Source: Megalopta genalis (lineage: Eukaryota > Arthropoda > Insecta > Hymenoptera > Halictidae). From it: a stretch of 64,000 nt of DNA. Of this stretch, positions 49,001 to 61,000 are shown in pieces (position 1 is the first letter of the stretch; each line of letters begins with the position of its first letter). The DNA lies in assembly GCF_051020955.1 (NCBI RefSeq), contig NW_027477113.1, positions 33,620 through 97,619 on the forward strand, given 5' to 3'. A program made the position numbers and the translations under genes. Under the pieces are notes generated by a model. That model saw only the letters and a program-made list of their open reading frames with translations. It had not been told where the DNA came from and searched no databases.

Positions 49001-52000
49001 TGATTGGAAGTTAAGTCATGTGTTTCTCTTGGATTGGAAGCTAACTTGTTTTTTTCGCATGCAGTTGAAGCCAAAACATGTACATCACAAGTATCTGAAT
49101 ATAAACCATCTGTGTCACATGAATATTGAGCTAAACCATGTGTTCCGCATGAATTTGAAGCTAAATGATGTGTTTCGCAGGGATATGAAGCTAACTCTTT
49201 TATTTCGCCTGCATTTGAAGATAAATCATGTAGATCACATGTATTTGAAGCTCAACCGTTTGATTCGCATGGATTTGAAGCTAACCCTTCAACTTCGCAT
49301 TGATTTGCAGCTAAATCATGTGTTTCGCTGGGATTTGAACCTAACTCGTTTGTTTCGCATGCAGTTGAAGCTAAATCATGTATATCAAAAGTATTTGAAG
49401 CTATAGCATTTGTTTCGCATGGATTTGAAGCTAAGCCATCTACTTCGCATTGATTTGAAGTTGAATCATGTGTTTCTCTTGGAATTGAAGCAAACTTGTT
49501 TGTTTCGCATGCTGTTGAAGCTAAATCATGTTTATCACAAGTATCTGAACCTAAACCATCTGTTTCGCAAGAATATGAAGCTATGAAGCTAAACCATGTG
49601 TTTCACATGAATTTGAAACTAAATGATGTGTTTCGCATGGATTTGAAGCTAACTCGTTTGTTTCGCCTGCATTTGAAGATAAATCATGTATATCACAAGT
49701 ATTTGAAGCTAAACCGTTTGATTAGCATGGATTTGAAGCTAAGCCTTCTACTTCGCATTGATTTGCAGCTAAATCATGTGTTTCGCTTGGTTTTGAAGCT
49801 AACTCGTTTGTTTCGCTTGCAGTTGAAGCTAAATCATGTATATCAAAAGTATTTGAATCTAAGGCATTTGTTTCGCATGGATTTGAAGATAAGCCTCCTA
49901 CTTCGCACTTATTTGAAGCTAACTCGATTGTTTCACCTGCATTTGAAGCTACATCACTTATATCGCAATTATCTGAAGATAAATCATTTGCTTCTCATGT
50001 ATTTGAAGCTAAGCCGTCTATTTCGCACTGATTTGAAGCTAAATCATATGTTTCGCATGGATTTGAAGCTAACTCGTTTTCTTCGCCTGTATTTGAAGAT
50101 AAATCATGTATATCACAAGTATTTGAAGCTAAACCATACGCTTCGCATGGATTTGAAGCAAAGCCTTCAACTTCGCATTGATTTGAAGATAAATCATGTG
50201 TTTCGCTTAGATTTGAAGCTAACACGTTTGTTTTGCATGCAGTTGAAGCTAAAACATGTAAATCACAAGTATCTGGATCTAATCCATCTGTTTCGCAATA
50301 TGAAGCTATGAAGCTAATCCATGTGATTCGCATGAATTTGAAGCTAAATCATGTGTGTCGCATGGATTTGAAGCTGTATCACTTATATCGCAATTATCTG
50401 AAGATGAATCATTTGTTTTTCGTGTGTTTGAAGCTAAGCCTTCTACTTCGCATTGATTCGAAGCTAAATCATGTGTTTCTCATGGATTTAAAGCTAACAC
50501 GTTTGTTTCGCATGCAGTTGAAGCTCAATCATGTAAATCACAAGTATTTGAAGCTAAACCATTTATTTCGCATTGGTTTTGAAGCTAAGCCTTCTACCTC
50601 GCATTGATCTGAAGCTAAATCAAGTGTTTCGCTTGGATTTGAAGTTGACTCGTTAGTTTCGCATGCAGTTGAAGCTAAATCATGTATATCACAAGAATTT
50701 GAAGCTGAACCATTTGTTTCGCATGAATATTAAGCCAAACCATGTGCTTCGAATGAATTTGAAGCTAAATCATGTTTTTCGCATGTATTTGAAGCTAACT
50801 CGTTTGTTTCGCATGGATTTGAAGCTAACTCGTTTGTTTCGCATGCAATTGAAGCTAAATCATGTATATCGCAAGTATGTGAAGCTAAACCATCTGTTTC
50901 GGATGGATTTGAAGATAAGCCTTCTACTTCGCATTGATTTAAATCCAAATCTTGTGTATGGCATGGATTTGAAGCTAACTCGTTCGTTTCGCCTGCATTT
51001 GAAGCTAAATCATGTATATACAAGTATTTGAATCTAAACCATTTGTTTCGGATTGATTTGAAGATAAGCTTTCTACTTCGGATTGATTTGAAGCTAACTC
51101 GATTGTTTCACCTGCATTTGAAGCTACATCACTTATATCGCTATTATCTGAAGATAAATCATTTGTTTCTCATGTATTTGAAGCTAAGCCTTCTACTTCG
51201 CTTTGATTTGAAGATAAACCACGTGATTCGCATGGACTTGAAACTAACTCGTTTGTATCGCGTGCATTTGAAGCTATATCACTTACATCGTAATTATCTG
51301 AAGTTAAATCATTTGTTTCTCATGTATTTGAAGCTAAGGCTTCTACTTCGCATTGATTTGCAGCTAAATCATGTGTTTCGCTTGGTTTTGAAGTTAACTC
51401 GTTTGTTTGGCATGCAGTTGTAGCTAAATCATGTATATCACAAGTACTTGAAGCTAAACCATTTGATTCGCATGGATTTTAAACTAAGCCTTCTGCTTCG
51501 CATTAATTTGAAGCTATGTCAAGTGTTTCGCTTGGATTTTAAGCTCACTCGTTTGTTTCGCATGCAGTTGTAGCTAAATCATGTATGACACAACTATTTG
51601 AGGCTAAACCATTTGATTCCCATGGATTTGAAGCTAAGACTTCCACTTCGCATTGATATGGATCTACACCATATGTTTCGCATGGATTTAAAGCTAACAC
51701 GTTTTTTTCGCCTGCATTTAAATCTAAATCATGTATGTCACAAATATTTGAAGTTAAACCATTTGTTTCGCTTTGATTTGAAGCTAAGCCCTCTAGTTCG
51801 CATTGATATGGACCTAAATCATATGTTTCCCATGGATTTAAAGCTAACTCGAATGTTTCGCCTGTATTTGAAGCTATATCACTTATATCGCAATTATCTG
51901 AAGATAAATCATTTGTTTCTCATGTATGTGAAACTAAGCATTGTACTTCGCATTGATTTGAAGCTACATCATGTGTAACGCATGGATTTGAAGCTAACTC

Positions 52001-55000
52001 GATTGTTTCGCATGCAGCTGAAACTAAACCATGTATATCACAAATATTTGTAGCTAAACCATTTGTTTTGAATGGATTCCAAGATAAGCCTTCTACTTCG
52101 CACTGATTTAAAGATAAATCATGTGTTTCGCTCGGATATGATGCTAACTCGTTTGTTTCGCATGCTGTTGCAGCTAAATCATGTATATCACTAATATTTG
52201 AAGCTAATCCATTTGTTTCGCATGGATTCGAAGATAATCCGTCCACTTCGTATTGATTTCAAGTTAAATCATGTGTTTCGCATAGATTTAAAGCTAACGC
52301 GTTTGTTTCCCATGGATTTGAAGCTAATTCGTTTGTTTCGCCAGCATATGAAGCTAAATCATGTATATCACTAATATTTGAAGCTAAACCATTTGATTCG
52401 CATGGATTTGGAGTTAAATCATGTGTTTCGCATAGATTTGAAGCCTACTCGTTTGTTTCGCCTGCATTTGAAACTACATCACTTATATTCGCAAGTATTT
52501 GAAGCTAAACCATTCGTTTCTCATGTATCTGAAGCTAATCCTTCTACTTGGCATTGATTTGAAGCTAACTCGAATGTTTCGATTGCATTTGAAGCTAAAT
52601 CACTTATCTCGCAAGTATCGGAAGCTAAATCATTTGTTTCGCATGGATTTGAAGCTAAGCCTTCTCCTTCGCATTGATTTGAAGTTAAATCATGTGTTGC
52701 GCTTGGATTTGAAGCTCACTCGTTTGTTTCTCCTGCATTTGAAGCTATATCACTTATATGGGAAGTATTTGAAGCTAAATCATTTGTGTCGCATGGATTT
52801 GATGCTAAGCCATTCTACTTCGCATTGATTTGGAGCTAAATCATGTGTTTCGCTTGGATTTAAAGCTAACACGTTTCTTTCGTTCAATCGAGTATATCAC
52901 AAGTATTTGAAGCTAAACTATTGGTTTCGCATGGATTCGAAATCGGCCTTCCATTTCGCATTGATTTGAAGCTAAATCATGTGTTTCGCATGGATTTGTA
53001 GCTAAACCATTCGATTCGCATGGATTTGAAGCTATGCCTTCTACTTCGCATTGATTTGAAGCTAAATCATGTGTTTCTCTTGGATTTGAAGCTAACTCGT
53101 TTGTTTCACATGCAGTTGATGCTAAATCATGTATATCACAAGTATTTGGAGCTGAACCATTTGTTTTGCATGAATATTAAGCTAAACCATGTGTTTCGAA
53201 TGAATTTGAATCTAAATTATGTGTTTCGCATGAATTTGCAGCTATCTCGTTTGTTTCGTAAGCAGTTGAAGCTAAATCGTGTATAAAACAAGAATTTGAA
53301 GCTAAACCATCTGTTTCGCGCGGATTTGCAGATAAGCCTTCCACTTCTCGTTGATTTGAAGCTAAATCATGTGTTTCGCTTGGATTTGAAGCTAACTCCT
53401 TTGTTTCGATGCAGTTGATTCTAAATCATGTATAAAACAAGAATTTGACGCTAAACCATTTGTTTCGCATGCAGTTGAAGCTAAGTCATGTATATCACAA
53501 GTATTTGAAGATAATCCATTTGTTTTGCATGGATTCGAAAATCAGCCTTCTATTTCGCATTGATTTGAAGCCAAATCATGTGTTTGTCATGGATTTAAAG
53601 CTATCACGTTTGTCTCGCATGCAGTTGATGCTCAATCATGTATATCACAAGTATTTGAAGCTAAACCATTTGTTGCGCATTGGTTTTGAAGCTAAGCCTT
53701 CTACTTCGCATTGATTTGAAGCTAAATCATGTGTTACGCGTGGATATGAAGCTCACTCGTTTGTTTTTCCAGCATTTGAAGCTATATTACTTATATCGCA
53801 AGTATTTGAAGCTGAACCATTTGTTTCGCATGAATATTAAGCTAAACCATGTGCTTCGAATGAATTTGATGCTAAATCATATGTTTCGCACGGATTTGAA
53901 ACTAACTCGTTTGTTTCGTCTTCGTTTGAAGCTGTTTCATTTATATCGCAAATATTTGAAGCTAAACCATTTGTTTTCGGATGGATTTGAAGATAAGCCT
54001 TCTATTTCGCATTGATTTAAATCTAAATCGTGTGTATGGCATGGATTTGAAGCTAACTCGTTTGATTCGCCTGAATTTGAAGTTAAATCATGTATATCAC
54101 AAGTATTTGAAGCTAAACCATTTGTTTCGCATGGATTTGAAAGATAAGCCTCCTACTTCCCATTAATTTGAAGCTAACTCGATTGATTCGACTGCATTTG
54201 AATCTATATCACTTATATCGCAATTATCTGAAGATAAATCATTTGCTTCTCATGTATTTGAAGCTAAGCCGTCTATTTCGCATTGATTTGAAGCTAAATC
54301 ATGTGTTTCGCATGGTTTTGAAGTTAACTCGTTTGCTTCGCCTGCATTTGAAGCTGAATCATGTATATCACAAGACATTTGAAGCTAAACCATTTGTTTC
54401 ACATGAATTTGAAGCTAAGCCTTCTACTTCGCTTTGATTTGAAGCTAAATCATGTGTTTCGCATGGATTTGAAGCTAACTCGTTTGTTTCGTTTGCAGAT
54501 GAATCTAAATCATGTTTATCACAAGTATCTGAATATAAACCATCTGTGTCGCATGAATATTGAGCTAAACCATGTGTTTCCGCATGAATTTGAAGCTAAA
54601 TGATGTGTTTCGCAGGGATATGAAGCTAACTCTTTTGTTTCGCTTGCATTTGAAGATAAATCATGTATATCACAAGTATTTGAAGCTAAACCGTTTGATT
54701 GGCATGGATTTGAAGCTGAGCCTTCTACTTCGCATTGATTTGCAGCTAAATCATGTGTTTCCTTGGGATTTGAAGCTAACTCGATTGTTTCGCCTGCATT
54801 TGAAGCTGAATCATGTATATCACAAGTATTTGAAGCTAAACCATTTGTTTCGCATGAATTTGAAGCTAAGCCTTCTACTTCGCATTGATTGGAAGTTAAG
54901 TCATGTGTTTCTCTTGGATTGGAAGCTAACTTGTTTTTTTCGCATGCAGTTGAAGCCAAAACATGTACATCACAAGTATCTGAATATAAACCATCTGTGT

Positions 55001-58000
55001 CACATGAATATTGAGCTAAACCATGTGTTCCGCATGAATTTGAAGCTAAATGATGTGTTTCGCAGGGATATGAAGCTAACTCTTTTGTTTCGCCTGCATT
55101 TGAAGATAAATCATGTAGATCACATGTATTTGAAGCTCAACCGTTTGATTCGCATGGATTTGAAGCTAACCCTTCAACTTCGCATTGATTTGCAGCTAAA
55201 TCATGTGTTTCGCTGGGATTTGAACCTAACTCGTTTGTTTCGCATGCAGTTGAAGCTAAATCATGTATATCAAAAGTATTTGAAGCTATAGCATTTGTTT
55301 CGCATGGATTTGAAGCTAAGCCATCTACTTCGCATTGATTTGAAGTTAAATCATGTGTTTCTCTTGGAATTGAAGCAAACTTGTTTGTTTCGCATGCTGT
55401 TGAAGCTAAATCATGTTTATCACAAGTATCTGAAACCTAAACCATCTGTTTCGCAAGAATATGAAGCTATGAAGCTAAAACCATGTGTTTCACATGAATT
55501 TGAAACTAAATGATGTGTTTCGCATGGATTTGAAGCTAACTCGTTTGTTTCGCCTGCATTTGAAGATAAATCATGTATATCACAAGTATTTGAAGCTAAA
55601 CCGTTTGATTAGCATGGATTTGAAGCTAAGCCTTCTACTTCGCATTGATTTGCAGCTAAATCATGTGTTTCGCTTGGTTTTGAAGCTAACTCGTTTGTTT
55701 CGCTTGCAGTTGAAGCTAAATCATGTATATCAAAAGTATTTGAATCTAAGGCATTTGTTTCGCATGGATTTGAAGATAAGCCTCCTACTTCGCATTAATA
55801 AGAAGCTAACTCGATTGATTCGACTGCATTTGAATCTATACCACTTATATCGCAATTATCTGAAGATAAATCATTTGCTTCTCATGTATTTGAAGCTAAG
55901 CCGTCTATTTCGCACTAATTTGATGCCTAAATCATATGTTTCGCTTGGATTTGAAGCTAACACGTTTGTTTCGCATGCAGTTGAAGCCAAAACATGTACA
56001 TCACAAGTATCTGGATCTAATCCATCTGTTTCGCAAGAATATGAAGCTATGAAGCTAATCCATGTGATTCGCATGAATTTGAAGCTTAATCATGTGTTTC
56101 GCATGGAATTGAATCTAACTCGTTTGCTTCGCCCTGCATTTGAAGCTGAATCATGTATATCACATGTTTTTGAAGCTCAACCGTTTGATTCGCATGGATT
56201 TGAAGCTAAGCCTTCTACTTCGCATTGATTTGCAGCTAAATCATGTGTTTCGCTTGGTTTTGAAGCTTACTCGTTTGTTTCGTATGCAGTTGAAGCTAAA
56301 TCATGTATAGCACAAGTATTTGAAGGTAAACCATTTGTTTCGCATGGATTTGAAGATAAGCATTCTACTTCGCATTGATTTTGAAGATAAATCATGTGTT
56401 TCGCATGGATTTGAAGCTAACTCGTTTTTTCGCCTGTATTTAAAGATAAATCATGTATATCACAAGTATTTAAAGCTAAACAATTCGCTTCGCATGGATT
56501 TGAAGCTAAGCCTTCAACTTCGCATTGATTTGAAGCTGTATCATGTGTTTCGCTTGGATTTGAAGCTAACTCGTTTGTTCCGCCTGCATTTGAAGCTATA
56601 TCACATATATCGCAACATTTTGAAGCGAAATCAATTATGTCGCATGGATTTGAAGCTAAGCCTTCTACTTCGCATTGGTTTGAAGATAAATAATGTGTTT
56701 CGCATGGATTTGAGGCTAACTCGTTTGTTTCGCATGCAGTTGAAGCTAATTCATGTATATCTCAAGTATTTGTAGCTAAACCATTTGTTTCGCATTGATT
56801 CTAATCTAACCCTTCTACTTCGCATTGATTTGAAGGTAAATCATGTGTTTCGCTTGGATTTGAAGCTAACTCGTTTGTTTCGCATGCAGTTGAAGCTAAT
56901 TCATGTATATCACAAGTATTTGTAGCTAAACCATTTGTTTCGCATTGACGTGAAGATAAGCCTTCTACTTCGCATTGATTCGAATCTAACCCTTCTACTT
57001 CGCATTGATTTGAAGGTAAATCATGTGTTTCGCTTTGATTTGAAGCCAACTCGTTTGTTTCGCATGCAGTTGAAGCTAAATCATGTTTATCACAATTAAC
57101 TGAATATAAACCATCTACTTCGCATTGATTTGAAGCTCAGCCTTCTACTTCGCATTGATTTGAAGCTAAATCATGTGATTTGCATGGATTTGAAGCTAAC
57201 TCGATTGATTTGCATGCAGTTGAAGATAAAATTATGAATATCAAAAGTAGTTGAATCTAAACCATTTGCTTCGCATGGATTCGAAGATAAGACTTCAACT
57301 TCGCATTGATTTGAAGCTAAATCATGTGTTACGCTTGGATTTGAATCTGACTCGTTTGTTTCGCATGGATTTGAACCTCTCTAGTTTGTTTCGCCTGCAT
57401 TTGAAACTAAATCATGTATATCACAAGTATTTGAAGCTAAACCATTTGTTTTCGCATGGATTGGAGCTAAGCCTTCTACTTCGCGTGAATGTGAAGCTGT
57501 ATCATGTGTTTCGCTTGGATTTGAAGCTAACTCGTTTGTTCCGCCTGCATTTGAAGCTATATCACATATATCGCAACATTTTGAAGCGAAATCAATTATG
57601 TCGCATGATTTGAAGCTAAGCCTTCTACTTCGCATTGATTTGAAGTTAAATCATGCGTTTCACTTGGATTTGAAGCTAACTTGTTTGTTTCGCATGCAGT
57701 TGAAGCTAAATCATGTTTATCACATGTATCTGAATCTAAACATCTGTTTCGCAAGAATATGAAGCTATGAAGCCAAACCATGTGTTTCGCATGAATTTGT
57801 AACTAAATGATGTGTTTCGCATGGATATGAAGCTAACTCTTTTGTTTCGCCTGCATTGAAGATAAATCATGTATATCACAAGTATTTGAAACTTAACCGT
57901 TTGATTCGCATGGATTGAAGCTAACCCTTCTACTTCGCATTGATTTGAAGTTAAATCATGTGTTTCTCTTGGATTGGAAGCTAACTTGTTTGTTTCGCAT

Positions 58001-61000
58001 GCAGTTGAAGCTAAATCATGTATATCACAAGTATTTGAAGATAAACCATTTGTTTCGGATTGATTGAAGCTGAGCATTCTATTTCGCATTGATTTGATGC
58101 TAAATCATATGTTTCGCACGGATTTGAAACTAACTCGTTTGTTTCGTCTTCGTTTGAAGCTGTTTTCATTTATATCGCAAATATTTGAAGCTAAACCATT
58201 TTGTTTCGGATGGATTTGAAGATAAGCCTTCTACTTCGCATTGATTTAAATCTAAATCGTGTGTATGGCATGGATTTGAAGCTAACTCGTTTGATTCGCC
58301 TGAATTTGAAGTTAAATCATGTATATCACAAGTATTTGAAGCTAAACCATTTGTTCGCATGGATTTGAAGATAAGCCCTCCTACTTCCCATTAATTTGAA
58401 GCTGACTCGATTGATTCGACTGCATTTGAATCTATATCACTTATATCGCAATTATCTGAAGATAAATCATTTGCTTCTCATGTATTTGAAGCTAAGCCGT
58501 CTATTTCGCATTGATTTGAAGCTAAATCATGTGTTTCGCATGGATTTGAAGCTAACTCGTTTGCTTCGCCTGCATTTGAAGCTGAATCATGTATATCACA
58601 AGACATTTGAAGCTAAACCATTTGTTTCACATGGAATTTGAAGCTAAGCCTTCTACTTCGCTTTGATTTGAAGCTAAATCATGTGTTTCGCATGGATTTG
58701 AAGCTAACTCGTTTGTTTCGTTTGCATTGGAAGCTACATCACGTATATCGCAAGAATTTGAAGCTAAATCATTTGTGTCGCATGGATTTGAAGCTAAGCC
58801 TTCTACGTCGCATTGATTTGAAGCTAAATCATGTGTAGCGCATGGATTTGAAGCTAACTCGTTTGTTTCGCCTGCATTTGAAGATAAATCATGTATATCA
58901 CAAGTATTTGAATCTAAACCATTTGTTTCGCATTGATTTGAAGATAAGCTTTCTACTTCGCATTGGTTTGAAGCTAACTCGATTGTTTCGCCTGCATTTG
59001 CAGCTTTATCACATATATCGCAATTATCTGATGATAAATCATATGTTTCTCATGTATTTGAACATAAGCTTGTACTTCGCATTGATTTGAAGCTAAATCA
59101 TGTGTTTCGCATGGATTTGAAGCTAATTCATGTATATTACATGTATTTGAAGCTGAACCATATGTTTTGCGTGAATATTAAGCTAAACCATGTGTTTCGA
59201 ACGTATTTGAAGCTGAATTATGTGTTTTCTCTTGCATTAGAAGCTAACACGTTTGTTTCGCATGAATTTGAAGCTAAGCCTTCTACTTCGCATTGATTTG
59301 AAGCTAAGTCATGTGTTTCGCATGGATTTTAAGCTAACTCGTTTGTTTCACAATGCAGTTAAAGCTAAATCATGTATATCACAAGTATTTGTAGCTAAAC
59401 CATGTGTTTCGCATGAATTTGAAGCTAAGCCTTCTACTGCACATTGATTTGAAGCTGAATCATGTTTTTCGCATGGATTTGATCTAACTCGTTTGTTTGG
59501 CATGCAGTTGAAGCTAAGTCATGTATATCACAAGTATTTGAAGCTAAACCATTGGTTTCGCTTGGATTTGAAGATAAGCCTTCTACTTCGCACTTATTTG
59601 AAGCTAACTCGATTTGTTTCACCTGCATTTGAAGCTACATCACTTATATCGCAATTATCTGAAGATAAATCATTTGCTTCTCATGTATTTGAAGCTAAGC
59701 CGTCTATTTCGCACTGATTTGAAGCTAAATCATATGTTTCGCATGGATTTGAAGCTAACTCGTTTTCTTCGCCTGCATTTGAAGATAAATCATGTATATC
59801 ACAAGTATTTGAAGCTAAACCATACGCTTCGCATGGATTTGAAGCAAAGCCTTCAACTTCGCATTGATTTGAAGATAAATCATGTGTTTCGCTTAGATTT
59901 GAAGCTAACACGTTTGTTTTGCATGCAGTTGAAGCTAAAACATGTACATCACAAGTATCTGGATCTAATCCATCTGTTTCGCAATATGAAGCTATGAAGC
60001 TAATCCATGTGATTCGCATGAATTTGAAGCTAAATCATGTGTGTCGCATGGATTTGAAGCTGTATCACTTATATCGCAATTATCTGAAGATGAATCATTT
60101 GTTTTTCGTGTGTTTGAAGCTAAGCCTTCTACTTCGCATTGATTCGAAGCTAAATCATGTGTAGCGCATGGATTTGAAGCTAACTCGTTTGTTTCGCATG
60201 CAGTTGAAGCTAAATCATGTATATCGCAAGTATGTGAAGCTAAACCATCTGTTTCGGATGGTTTGAAGATAAGCCTTCTACTTCGCATTGATTTAAATCC
60301 AAATCTTGTGTATGGCATGGATTTGAAGCTAACTCGTTCGTTTCGCCTGCATTTGAAGCTAAATCATGTATATACAAGTATTTGAATCTAAACCATTTGT
60401 TTCGGATTGATTGAAGATAAGCTTTCTACTTCGCATTGATTTGAAGCTAACCTCGATTGTTTCACCTGCATTTGAAGCTACATCACTTATATCGCTATTA
60501 TCTGAAGATAAATCATTTGTTTCTCATGTATTTGAAGCTAAGCCTTCTACTTCGCTTTGATTTGAAGATAAACCACGTGATTCGCATGTGACTTGAAACT
60601 AACTCGTTTGTATCGCGTGCATTTGAAGCTATATCACTTACATCGTAATTATCTGAAGTTAAATCATTTGTTTCTCATGTATTTGAAGCTAAGGCTTCTA
60701 CTTCGCATTGATTTGCAGCTAAATCATGTGTTCGCTTGTTTTTGAAGTTAACTCGTTTGTTTGGCATGCAGTTGTAGCTAAATCATGTATATCACAAGTA
60801 TTTGAAGATAAATCATTTGATTCGCATGGATTAGAATCTATGCCTTCTAGTTCGCATTGATATGTAGCTAAATCATGTGTTTCGCTTGTTTTTGAAGTTA
60901 ACTCGTTTGTTTGGCATGCAGTTGTAGCTAAATCATGTATATCACAAGTATTTGAAGATAAATCATTTGATTCGCATGGATTAGAATCTATGCCTTCTAG